64,000 nucleotides of DNA, taken from Alteromonadaceae bacterium. Lineage in GTDB: Bacteria > Pseudomonadota > Gammaproteobacteria > Enterobacterales > Alteromonadaceae. The notes beneath the pieces are model-generated. The model was not told the origin of the DNA, made no database searches, and worked only from the letters and a program-made list of their open reading frames with translations. Shown here in pieces: positions 28,369 to 36,544 of this stretch. The stretch spans positions 124,001 through 188,000 of the forward strand of contig JABXHM010000003.1 of the NCBI GenBank assembly GCA_013373625.1, given 5' to 3'. A program made the translations under genes and the position numbers. Numbering within the stretch: the stretch's first letter is position 1; every line of letters begins with the position of its first letter.

Positions 28369-29366
28369 TGTCGGTCAGTGTTATGGCTAAAGAAGCTCGC
28401 CAGTCAGCCTCAGTAATTGCCAATCAGTTAGTCGAGAATCGACCAGTTTGTGCCAGTTTAGTTGAGACTCTGCGTGAAATTAAACCGTCAATGATCATGA
28501 TTATTGCCCGCGGCTCTTCTGACCATGCGGGTGTTTTCGCCAAATACCTGTTTGAAGTGGAACTGGGCATTCCGGTGTGCGCTGCCGCACCATCGGTATC
28601 AGGCATATTTAATCAGCAGTTAAATCTGTCAAATGCACTGGTCATTGTTATTTCTCAGTCAGGCCGTAGCCCGGACATTCTGCACCAGGCGAAAGTGGCT
28701 AAGCAAGGCGGCGCCTATACCGTCGCACTGGTCAACGATGCCACATCACCACTGGCAGAAACCTGCGATAGTTTCATCCCAATTCGGGCAGGCAAAGAGC
28801 AGGCGGTAGCAGCCACAAAAAGTTATCTGGCCAGTTTATCTGCACTGCTCCAGCTTTGTGCCGTGTGGTCAGGAAATGAGGCACTGGAAGCCTCTTTAAA
28901 AGCGCTGCCGGGTGCCATGGAAGATATCTGCGAACAACCTCAACAGTTGACGCTTGAGTATTTATCCAACGTACAGAACTGCATAGTGCTGGGCCGTGCA
29001 TTTGGATATGCGATTGCCCGAGAAGTGGCACTCAAATTAAAAGAGGTACTGAGTATTCATGCCGAGTCCTTCAGTAGCGCTGAATTTATACACGGGCCAG
29101 TCACGTTAGCTGAGAAGCCGCTATCGATTGTCGATTTAGCCATACCCGATGAGTCTGAAAAATACCACAATGCAATGATTGAAGACGTTAAGCGACGTGG
29201 CGCAAGACTGGTAAATTTAAACTGTGGTGATTATAAACTGCACCCCAGAGTGTTACCTTTGCTATTAATGCAACGTTTTTACCTGGATATCGAACAGGTT
29301 GCCGTCAGCATGGGGCTGGATCCCGATTCGCCTCCAGGTCTAAATAAAGTAACGGAAACAGTATAA
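28368..29366 (+). CDS. nagB-II: glucosamine-6-phosphate deaminase, SIS-domain type (NagB-II)
   Basis: 332 residues with two SIS domains, like the isomerase half of GlmS but without the glutaminase domain. Key stretches are IIARGSSDHAG, VIVISQSGRSPD and, later, EVLSIHAESFSSAEFIHGP. It converts glucosamine-6-phosphate to fructose-6-phosphate and ammonia and is unrelated to classical NagB. It overlaps nagK by one base and abuts nagA with no gap. Confidence 0.92.
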   Translation: MSVSVMAKEARQSASVIANQLVENRPVCASLVETLREIKPSMIMIIARGSSDHAGVFAKYLFEVELGIPVCAAAPSVSGIFNQQLNLSNALVIVISQSGRSPDILHQAKVAKQGGAYTVALVNDATSPLAETCDSFIPIRAGKEQAVAATKSYLASLSALLQLCAVWSGNEALEASLKALPGAMEDICEQPQQLTLEYLSNVQNCIVLGRAFGYAIAREVALKLKEVLSIHAESFSSAEFIHGPVTLAEKPLSIVDLAIPDESEKYHNAMIEDVKRRGARLVNLNCGDYKLHPRVLPLLLMQRFYLDIEQVAVSMGLDPDSPPGLNKVTETV

Positions 29367-30497
29367 ATGAAGATCAGCGTTCAGCGAGTCATGACCCCGG
29401 ACGGGGTCATCGACAATGCCACGATAACGGTAACCAACGGCCAAATCACCGCAGTTGAAGCCAATTGTGCTGACAACCCACTGCCCGGCACTCTGGTGCC
29501 AGGTTATATCGATACCCAGGTAAATGGCGGTGGTGGCGTATTGTTTAACCAAAACCTTAACGCCGACAGCCTTAATACGCTTGCCCGTGCCCATTTACAA
29601 TTTGGTACGACATCAATGCTGCCAACACTGATTACCGATGGCGAAGCTGCGATGCGTCAGGCTGCTGATGCGATCAGTGAGGTGATAGCAAGCCAGCACC
29701 CGACAATTGTCGGCGTACACTTTGAAGGCCCTTTTTTAAATGTCAGCAAAAAGGGCGTTCACGATGCAGGCTTTATACGTCATCCCAAAGACACCGAACT
29801 GGCTATACTGACCCGAAAGGATCTTGGCAAAGTACTGGTAACCGTTGCCCCTGACAATGTAGACCCCGGTTTTATCAGCGAGTTAGTTGCCGAAGGCGTT
29901 ATCGTTGCACTCGGCCACAGTAATGCGACTTCAGAGCAAACCCGAACAGCCTTGCAGGCGGGCGCGACCGGCTTTACACACCTGTTCAATGCCATGTCTG
30001 CATTGCAGTCGCGGGCACCGGGTATGGTGGGTGCAGCTTTATATGATGACGCCGCCTATTGCGGGCTAATTGTTGATCATCACCACGTGCATCCCCATAG
30101 CGCCGCATTAGCAATTAAAGTTAAATCAGCACAGCGCATTATGCTGGTCACTGATGCCATGGCTCACGTTGGCAGTGATCTGGATCGGCTGGCGTTTTTC
30201 GACACTGTTATCGAACGCCACGGCAGTAAACTGATGACGCCTGAAGGCACATTGGCAGGGTCATGCTTAGACATGCACCAGGCGGTACTAAACTGCCATC
30301 GCGATCTGGGTGTATCGCTGCAGGATACTTGCACTATGGCCAGCCAGACACCCGCTGAATTTATCGGTTTAAGTCAAACCCACGGCAGCATCGCTAGCGG
30401 CCAGAGTGCCAACATGCTGCTGCTCGATGAGCAACTCAATATCAATACTATCTGGTTACACGGTAAACCCGTGTCACTGGCAACCGGAGACGCATAG
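29367..30497 (+). CDS. nagA: N-acetylglucosamine-6-phosphate deacetylase
   Basis: 376 residues, amidohydrolase superfamily. Family motifs in order: PGYIDTQVNGGGG, GVHFEGPFLN (metal-binding Glu), ALGHSNA, THLFNAMS (metal His), LIVDHHHVHP and LVTDAMAHVG with the catalytic Asp. It removes acetate from GlcNAc-6-phosphate. The ATG follows directly on the stop of the deaminase gene, and its TAG stop shares a G with the GTG of the transporter gene, so translation is coupled through the operon. Confidence 0.95.
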   Translation: MKISVQRVMTPDGVIDNATITVTNGQITAVEANCADNPLPGTLVPGYIDTQVNGGGGVLFNQNLNADSLNTLARAHLQFGTTSMLPTLITDGEAAMRQAADAISEVIASQHPTIVGVHFEGPFLNVSKKGVHDAGFIRHPKDTELAILTRKDLGKVLVTVAPDNVDPGFISELVAEGVIVALGHSNATSEQTRTALQAGATGFTHLFNAMSALQSRAPGMVGAALYDDAAYCGLIVDHHHVHPHSAALAIKVKSAQRIMLVTDAMAHVGSDLDRLAFFDTVIERHGSKLMTPEGTLAGSCLDMHQAVLNCHRDLGVSLQDTCTMASQTPAEFIGLSQTHGSIASGQSANMLLLDEQLNINTIWLHGKPVSLATGDA

Positions 30498-31807
30498 TGA
30501 ATACTGCAACCATACCCCGCACAGGCCTGCAAAGTCTGATGCCAATACTGACCATTGGTCTGCTATTTTTTATATTCGGATTTGTTACCTGGTTAAATGG
30601 CGCGCTAATCCCTTTTTTACAAATGGTTTGCGAATTAAGTGAGATTGAAGCGTTATTTATCGCGTTCTGTTTTTATGTAGCCTATGTGGTCATGGCATTG
30701 CCTATGGCCCGGATTCTTGAAAAAACCGGTTATAAAAAAGGAATGGTGTTAGGCCTGTTGCTCATTGCGGGTGGTTGCTTACTATTTGTCCCCGCGGCGT
30801 TATCTAAAACCTTTGCCATTTTCTTGCTCGCCCAGTTTGTGGTTGGTTCTGGTCTGACTATCCTGCAAACTGCTTCAAATCCATTCATTGTGCATTTGGG
30901 CTCGCACGAAAGTGCCGCTGCACGTATTGCTTTCATGGGTTTGCTCAACAAATTTGCCGGCGTGCTGGCGCCCTTATTATTTACCGCGTTAGTGTTAGGT
31001 GATTTCAGCAACGTAAACCAACTCTCCCTGGCAGCAATGTCTGACGCTGATCGGCTTGCGCAATTAAAGCAAATGTCTAATCAGCTTATCCAGCCTTATA
31101 TTGGTATGGCCATTGCGCTGGCCGTGCTGGCAGCAGGTTTTGCTAAAATCAATCTGCCGGATATTAAGTTTGAAGACAATACACCTGCCGATAAGGTAAC
31201 AGGCAGTGTAATGCAGTTTCCTCACCTGATTTTAGGCGCTGCAGCGCTGTTTTGTTATGTCGGTGTCGAAGTTATTGCCGGTGATACGATTGGTTTATAT
31301 GGTTCATCGCTGGGCCTTGATAACGCGACGTCATTGACGTCATACACCATGACCGCCATGGTCATTGGCTATTTTCTTGGCCTGATTTGTATTCCCCGCT
31401 TTATCACTCAACCGCAGGCCCTGGCTGGATCCGCAGCACTGGGTTTGATATTAACTATATTCATTATGTTTGGAGGCAACGATACCACAGCAATTGCGAG
31501 TATCCTGTGGGGCTGGAGTGGTTTACCCGTGCTACCTGACACAGTGACAATGATAGCGCTACTTGGATTAGCCAATGCCATGGTTTGGCCAACGCTGTGG
31601 CCATTGGCTCTGGATGGCTTGGGTAAGTTCACGCCACAGGGTTCCGCCGTTTTAATTATGGGTATCGCTGGCGGTGCCATTTTACCGCTGGCATATGGTG
31701 GCCTATCTGACCTGATGTCATCGCAACTCGCCTATGTGATCATGTTGCCCTGCTACATTTTTATCGGCTATTACGCACTCATTGGACATAAAAAGCGCGC
31801 CTGGTAA
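30497..31807 (+). CDS. nagP: N-acetylglucosamine MFS permease
   Basis: 436 residues, about 12 hydrophobic segments, FucP/GluP-like branch of the major facilitator superfamily (FGFVTWLNGALIPFLQ; LTILQTASNPFIVHLG). In Alteromonadales this family member, NagP, carries GlcNAc across the inner membrane. The start is GTG overlapping the nagA stop by one base. It is the last gene of the operon and is followed by a strong terminator. Confidence 0.92.
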   Translation: MNTATIPRTGLQSLMPILTIGLLFFIFGFVTWLNGALIPFLQMVCELSEIEALFIAFCFYVAYVVMALPMARILEKTGYKKGMVLGLLLIAGGCLLFVPAALSKTFAIFLLAQFVVGSGLTILQTASNPFIVHLGSHESAAARIAFMGLLNKFAGVLAPLLFTALVLGDFSNVNQLSLAAMSDADRLAQLKQMSNQLIQPYIGMAIALAVLAAGFAKINLPDIKFEDNTPADKVTGSVMQFPHLILGAAALFCYVGVEVIAGDTIGLYGSSLGLDNATSLTSYTMTAMVIGYFLGLICIPRFITQPQALAGSAALGLILTIFIMFGGNDTTAIASILWGWSGLPVLPDTVTMIALLGLANAMVWPTLWPLALDGLGKFTPQGSAVLIMGIAGGAILPLAYGGLSDLMSSQLAYVIMLPCYIFIGYYALIGHKKRAW

Positions 31808-31839
31808 TTGCCTGCATCAGCCTTTATGTGTGACCGTTT

Positions 31840-31862
31840 GCCCTGCCTTGCAGGGCTTTTTT
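31840..31862 (+). terminator. intrinsic terminator of the nag operon
   Basis: GCCCTG / CAGGGC stem with CCTTG loop and a run of six T, about 30 bases after the nagP stop. Confidence 0.9.
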
Positions 31863-31887
31863 GTGTGCAAAGATGCCTTGATCTGGC

Positions 31888-32349
31888 TTACTGCTCACCG
31901 CTCTGGTTTATTTTAAACAGGCGGTCAAAATTCGCAGTTTCTAATAACCCGTAAATATGTTGGTCGACGTTAACTAAACACACGGCCAGTTGTTTGCGGG
32001 CAAACGTCTTGCGTAAACTCACCAGCGCTCCAAGCCCGGAGGAATCAATATATTCGACACGAGAAAAGTCGATATTAACTCTATTGTCAGGCGTATTCTG
32101 TAGCGATAAGTCTTCTACCGCCAATAGCACGGAGCGGGCATTCATGCCTGTCCACACGCGTGGCAGCAATAACGTATCCGGGTGCGTGGTGGTGGCCGAA
32201 TCACATTCTTTGCAATCTGCTGTGGTTGTTGATGAACCACCACGTATTAAAAAACACTTACCGCATTGTTCAACATTGGCTTCTTGATTGATGGCATCAT
32301 CTGCAGCACGTCGTTTAGACGACGCTAAATTTTTTGAAATTGTCCGCAT
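31888..32349 (-). CDS. STAS-domain protein with N-terminal CxxC pair
   Basis: 153 residues. The C-terminal ~85 residues form a STAS (anti-sigma-factor antagonist) domain with NIDFSRVEYIDSSGLGALV, including the serine that partner kinases phosphorylate in this family. The N-terminus is unusual: Cys29/Cys32 (CGKC) and Cys46/Cys49 (CKEC) look like a small zinc- or iron-binding knuckle. No RsbW-like kinase is adjacent. A role in partner switching, possibly metal- or redox-sensitive, is inference. Confidence 0.8.
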   Translation of the reverse strand: MRTISKNLASSKRRAADDAINQEANVEQCGKCFLIRGGSSTTTADCKECDSATTTHPDTLLLPRVWTGMNARSVLLAVEDLSLQNTPDNRVNIDFSRVEYIDSSGLGALVSLRKTFARKQLAVCLVNVDQHIYGLLETANFDRLFKINQSGEQ

Positions 32350-32534
32350 AAATATCCATATTCACTACTATGACACTTGTATTTTAAGGGTAGTAGATTT
32401 TTCAGTTTATGCATGCATTACAGTACAAAAAGTGAGCACCCGGTTCAGTTAAAAACGACTCATAGCAAGATTAAATACATTCCAGTGGCTATCAGTCACT
32501 ACTACATGGTCTTTACGCGGGCCTGAAGGATTAG

Positions 32535-32560
32535 AAAAAAGCGCCCACAGGCGCTTTTTT
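32535..32560. terminator. bidirectional intrinsic terminator
   Basis: Perfect inverted repeat AAAAAAGCGCC / GGCGCTTTTTT with a CACA loop. It can stop minus-strand transcription leaving the small membrane-protein gene that ends at 32602. Confidence 0.88.
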
Positions 32561-32601
32561 ATATTGTGTTTCAATCTGTCAGTTACAATCTTTATGCACA
32601 G

Positions 32602-32787
32602 TTAGTTTTTGCAATTGCGTCTACTTAGCGCTGGGCGCTGCATAAGCGCGGTGTAGACACAAATCAGTCCTAATAGCATAGCACTGGCATTGTCGTGATC
32701 ACTTGCTAAATAGCTTACTACTAACATGGCTAAGGCAAATGTAATAGCAAGCAGTAGTTGCGTTTTCGATTCTTTTTTACATTGCAT
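32602..32787 (-). CDS. small hydrophobic protein, function unknown
   Basis: 61 residues from the ATG 8 bases after GGAAG; a GTG five codons upstream is in frame. Two hydrophobic stretches (TQLLLAITFALAMLVVSYLA and ASAMLLGLICVYTALM) flank an acidic turn, predicting a two-helix inner-membrane protein. It is 32 bases downstream of the small HTH gene on the same strand and ends before a terminator, so it is probably the last gene of a three-gene cassette. Not recognised as a named family. Confidence 0.6.
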   Translation of the reverse strand: MQCKKESKTQLLLAITFALAMLVVSYLASDHDNASAMLLGLICVYTALMQRPALSRRNCKN

Positions 32788-32819
32788 CTTCATATCTTCC
32801 ACTGTTATTGGACGGGCGC

Positions 32820-33014
32820 TTAAGCGTCATCCTGAAATATCTCTTCTATACTCAAATTAAATAACCGTGACGCCTTGAAGGCCAGTGGCAAACTCGGGTC
32901 AAACTTGCCTTTCTCGATTGCATTGATGGTTTGTCGGGAAACTTCCAACCGCTCTGCGAGGTCAGCCTGGGTCCAGTCCCGCTCAGCTCGTAATACTTTC
33001 AGGCGGTTTTTCAT
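32820..33014 (-). CDS. small XRE-family (Cro/CI-type) transcriptional regulator
   Basis: 64 residues, nearly all helix-turn-helix: RLKVLRAERDWTQADLAERL and EVSRQTINAIEKGKFDPSLP, ending NLSIEEIFQDD. This is the YozG-like short group usually paired with small membrane proteins. Its ATG overlaps the stop of the upstream membrane-protein gene (ATGA). Likely an autoregulator acting on the TAAAGT repeats upstream of the cassette (inference). Confidence 0.88.
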   Translation of the reverse strand: MKNRLKVLRAERDWTQADLAERLEVSRQTINAIEKGKFDPSLPLAFKASRLFNLSIEEIFQDDA

Positions 33015-33427
33015 TGGTACTTTTTCATCCCAATAAAAGTGCCGGCAAGATAGGTCAGTGACATTACCACTGCCAGATGGGTTATTTGTGCTTCGAAGTC
33101 AATCAGGCCAGTGTCAGACAACGCAGAATAAGCAAAGCCCAGAACCAGCCCGGTTCCCAGTGACAACCCCATGGCTGTCAGATGGATTTTTTGTTCCAAT
33201 TCGTCAAGGCCGTTCAGCATAACTTTGTTTGCCCAAATCATAACGAAGCCAATAACGACGTTCACGACAATCATTAGCCCGGTCACTACTGGTTGTTCCT
33301 GCCATATATAACGGTGACCGAAGTACACCACAGCAAGCGTAACTAACCACAAAAAGGTCCAAAATGCTAAGCGATTTCGATTTGCTCTATTCTGCTGTCT
33401 CCAACCCAGTTTTTCAGTTGTTTTCAT
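33011..33427 (-). CDS. four-helix membrane protein paired with the XRE regulator
   Basis: 138 residues from the second ATG; the first ATG six codons upstream lies within the inverted repeat at 33445-33463, and neither has a strong ribosome-binding site. Four hydrophobic segments are visible (about residues 20-37, 44-64, 83-103 and 115-131 of this start), with a conserved-looking GLDELEQKIHLTAM loop. Membrane proteins of this type occur next to short XRE regulators in many bacteria; the function is unknown. Confidence 0.7.
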   Translation of the reverse strand: MKTTEKLGWRQQNRANRNRLAFWTFLWLVTLAVVYFGHRYIWQEQPVVTGLMIVVNVVIGFVMIWANKVMLNGLDELEQKIHLTAMGLSLGTGLVLGFAYSALSDTGLIDFEAQITHLAVVMSLTYLAGTFIGMKKYQ

Positions 33428-33444
33428 GTCTACAAAACCAATCA

Positions 33445-33463
33445 TAAAGTAAAATACACTTTA
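33445..33463. promoter_or_regulatory. inverted repeat TAAAGT-N7-ACTTTA upstream of the XRE cassette
   Basis: TAAAGT at 33445-33450 and ACTTTA at 33458-33463. A related TAAAGTAAAGTAAACTT stretch follows at about 33484-33500. These AT-rich repeats sit at the promoter of the membrane-protein/XRE/small-protein cassette and could bind the XRE protein. Confidence 0.4.
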
Positions 33464-33613
33464 CATATTGTAGCGAATTAAAACCTAAAGTAAAGTAAAC
33501 TTGTCATTTTTACATGGATTTTTGAATCGGCCCATTGGTCGTTTGGAAAAGAAACAAGGAGATGATTCACATCTCCCTTGCGCAAATGAAGTGGAAAGTC
33601 ACGTTACCAGGCA

Positions 33614-34741
33614 CTACACCTTTAGTGCCTGGCCAATAGATTTAACCGAACGTTCAATCTCTGAACGCTCAGCATCAGTTACCCGATCGCTGAACGGTTT
33701 GGGTTTTGCAAAGTAAAAGCCTTGCAAGTAGTCAGCACCGAGTTGCTGCAGTAATATTGCTTCCTGACGAGTTTCGATACCTTCGGCAATTACCTGGATA
33801 CGGTTATGGCGAGCGATTTCTATCAGGTGCCTGACGATATTCTGTTTATAGGGATTGCCATCAATACCGCTAATAAGTTCCATATCTATCTTGATATAAT
33901 CCGGACGTAACTGTTCAAGCATGTTTAAACCTGACCAGCCCGACCCAATGTCATCTATCGCCACGCCAAAACCGCTGTTACGATAAAAAGAAAGAATCCC
34001 CTTGAGGTGATTCATATCATTGGCCTTATGCGTTTCGACGATTTCAAAAACGACATCGGAGGGCTTTAAGCCGAGCTCATGAATTGCCGAAGCCGTTGCC
34101 CGTAAGCAATACGCAGGGTCGTAAATACTCGATGGGTTAAAATTAATAAAAACCTTACCATCAAGTCGCGCCCTGGAAAAATATTCCACCGCCGATCGCC
34201 GGGCAGTTAAATCCAGGGCAAATAGCAACTCCCCCTGCTCTGCCAAAGAGAAGGCAAATCCAGGCGGGATCATCGTCTCATTGTCATCAAACATACGAAA
34301 TAAGGACTCGTGTGCAAACGCTTTGGGCGCGTCCAGGTCGCCGGAAGCATAAACAATTGGCTGAAACCAGCTTTCATAACGATGATTCTGAATGGCACTG
34401 ATTAACCATTTCGCCTGAAATCGACGGGTGAGAACTTCTGCTGTCGTCATACGACCAATCGCCTCAAGCGACGAGAGATTGTCATCACTCGTTGTCGTCA
34501 CTTTTGCCCGGCCAAATTCTGGCCCATCCAGACAACCATTCAACTGGGTTAAGAAAGCCTTAATATCAGCTAACTCAACCATCACCCGTACACAATGACT
34601 GGTTGTTACTTTCGCGCTGTAACCGCAGGCGTTACACATGTCAGTCAATTTGGTTACTGACTCTGTACTCGGCATAAAAAACCAGAACCGGGTCTGGTTA
34701 AAAAAATAATCATCGATCGTTTCGCAATCAGCGCACCACAT
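33614..34741 (-). CDS. EAL-domain cyclic-di-GMP phosphodiesterase with N-terminal Cys motif
   Basis: 375 residues; ATG preceded by AGGAG. No TM helices. The first ~120 residues carry Cys3/Cys6 (CADC) and Cys36/Cys39 (CNAC), a possible metal knuckle. The EAL domain spans about 125-370. The signature is ESL instead of EAL, keeping the metal-binding Glu; NFNPSS, FEIVETH, DDIGSG, YIKID, AEGIET and LQGFYFAKP are all there, so it should hydrolyse c-di-GMP. The gene is monocistronic as far as I can see. Confidence 0.88.
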   Translation of the reverse strand: MWCADCETIDDYFFNQTRFWFFMPSTESVTKLTDMCNACGYSAKVTTSHCVRVMVELADIKAFLTQLNGCLDGPEFGRAKVTTTSDDNLSSLEAIGRMTTAEVLTRRFQAKWLISAIQNHRYESWFQPIVYASGDLDAPKAFAHESLFRMFDDNETMIPPGFAFSLAEQGELLFALDLTARRSAVEYFSRARLDGKVFINFNPSSIYDPAYCLRATASAIHELGLKPSDVVFEIVETHKANDMNHLKGILSFYRNSGFGVAIDDIGSGWSGLNMLEQLRPDYIKIDMELISGIDGNPYKQNIVRHLIEIARHNRIQVIAEGIETRQEAILLQQLGADYLQGFYFAKPKPFSDRVTDAERSEIERSVKSIGQALKV

Positions 34742-35005
34742 GTCAATCTCCTGAAAACTGCTCTTTGAGCTATAACCTTATCAATACCTGCCAGCGCGCC
34801 ATAAAGTTCATTTGTGGTATGGCAGATCCAGGGACTTATTGCATGTTAAAAAATGATTAGATAACTAAAAACAATAACGCATTTCGCTGCCACACTGGTG
34901 GCGATCTCCGGCAAAATGTAATATTAATGTTAACTTAGTCTGGGGGCATAATTCTAAGCGTAGTCTTTCTTCCTGGCATATCAATAAAACAACAGGTATC
35001 TGGTA

Positions 35006-36544
35006 GTGACCACAAAACGTAACATCGTCATATTAGGTGGCGGCACAGCTGGCTGGATGAGCGCTGCCGCGCTGGCGAAATTTATTCCCGCTACACACTA
35101 TAATATTACACTGATAGCGTCTGGCGATATCGGTACAGTAGGCGTGGGTGAAGCAACTATCCCGCATATACGTCAGTTTAATGAGTTACTGGGCATCGAC
35201 GAAAATACGTTTATCAAGGAGGTAGGTGCCACCTACAAACTGGCTATTCGGTTCAAAGGTTGGGGCAAAGCAGACAGCGATTACTGCCATGGTTTTGGAT
35301 ACAGCGGTGAAGTCATTAACGACGTCGAATTTCATCACTACTATTTACGTGCCGGCGGTGCAGCAACACTCGGTCACTATGATAATTATAATATCGCCGC
35401 ATTAGCCGCCCGCGCTCATCGCTTTAGTTATCCACTGAATAATGTCAATGATGCCCGCGCTCATTTCGGCTATGCGTTTCATATTGATGCTTCTCTTTAT
35501 GCAAATTATCTCAGAAAATACAGTGTCGCCCGTGGCGTAACTTTTATCGACGGACAGGTTACCGATGTTTTAACCCACCCTAATGGTGATATCGCGTCGT
35601 TAGAGCTAAGCGATGGGCAACAACTGAGCGGCGATTTGTTTATTGATTGCAGTGGCTTTCGTGGCCGCCTGATTGAACAGGCCTTGGCCAGTGGCTATGA
35701 AAACTGGCAACACTGGCTACCTTGCGATAGTGCCCAGGCAGCCGCTTCCAATGCTATCGACAACCCACCTTCCTATACGTTATCGGCGGCTCATCAGGCT
35801 GGCTGGCGCTGGCAAATCCCACTGCAACACCGCACTGGTAATGGCATAGTCTATGCCAGTGAATGGTTATCCGATGAACAAGCCAGTGAGCAGTTGATAG
35901 CCGCTATTGGTGACAGCGCCGATGCGCCACGCCAGTTACGCTTTGTCACTGGTAAACGTAAAAAGAGCTGGGTAAATAACTGTGTAGCGATTGGCTTAGC
36001 CAGTGGTTTTTTGGAACCCCTTGAATCAACGAGTCTTTATTTGGTTCAGGCCGCCATTGAAAAACTGATTGAGTATTTTCCAGCCACTGCGCAAAGTCAT
36101 GGTGCCCGTGATGCGTTTAATCAGTATATTGATACCGAGTATGAACGGGTACGTGATTTCCTCATTTTTCATTATTATCAGAATCAACGTGACGAACCTT
36201 TCTGGCGGGCGATGTCCACCATGCAACTGCCTGATTCTCTACAAGCACGAATTGCACAATTTAAGGAATCTGGTCATTTTAATGCTTATCGTCAGGGTCT
36301 GTTTATGCCAGTTTCGTGGACATCACTGGCACTCGGCCAGGCCTTGCGACCAGACACAGTAAGCCAGCGCATTAACCATATTGAACCTGGAGCCATTGCT
36401 GAACGCCTGAGCCGCTACGCTTTGCAGTTAGACAATCTAGTGACGACTATGCCGTCTCATCAGCAGGCTATCGATTCAACAGAAAAAGGCGCAGCGCACT
36501 ACCCTGCGGCTTCGCACAGTCTTTACGGGGCAAGTAATAAATGA
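35006..36544 (+). CDS. flavin-dependent tryptophan halogenase family protein (second copy)
   Basis: 512 residues from a GTG with AGG about 10 bases upstream. FAD motif GGGTAGWMSAAAL at 11-23, GVGEATIP at 46-53, Lys78 in ATYKLA at the catalytic lysine position, and WRWQIP as the family W-x-W-x-I-P motif. The halide/catalytic-Glu region reads LEPLESTSL, near the classical LESTG. It overlaps a diverged relative downstream by 4 bases (ATGA). No TonB receptor is adjacent, unlike the copy at 19307-20791. Substrate unknown. Confidence 0.88.
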   Translation: MTTKRNIVILGGGTAGWMSAAALAKFIPATHYNITLIASGDIGTVGVGEATIPHIRQFNELLGIDENTFIKEVGATYKLAIRFKGWGKADSDYCHGFGYSGEVINDVEFHHYYLRAGGAATLGHYDNYNIAALAARAHRFSYPLNNVNDARAHFGYAFHIDASLYANYLRKYSVARGVTFIDGQVTDVLTHPNGDIASLELSDGQQLSGDLFIDCSGFRGRLIEQALASGYENWQHWLPCDSAQAAASNAIDNPPSYTLSAAHQAGWRWQIPLQHRTGNGIVYASEWLSDEQASEQLIAAIGDSADAPRQLRFVTGKRKKSWVNNCVAIGLASGFLEPLESTSLYLVQAAIEKLIEYFPATAQSHGARDAFNQYIDTEYERVRDFLIFHYYQNQRDEPFWRAMSTMQLPDSLQARIAQFKESGHFNAYRQGLFMPVSWTSLALGQALRPDTVSQRINHIEPGAIAERLSRYALQLDNLVTTMPSHQQAIDSTEKGAAHYPAASHSLYGASNK

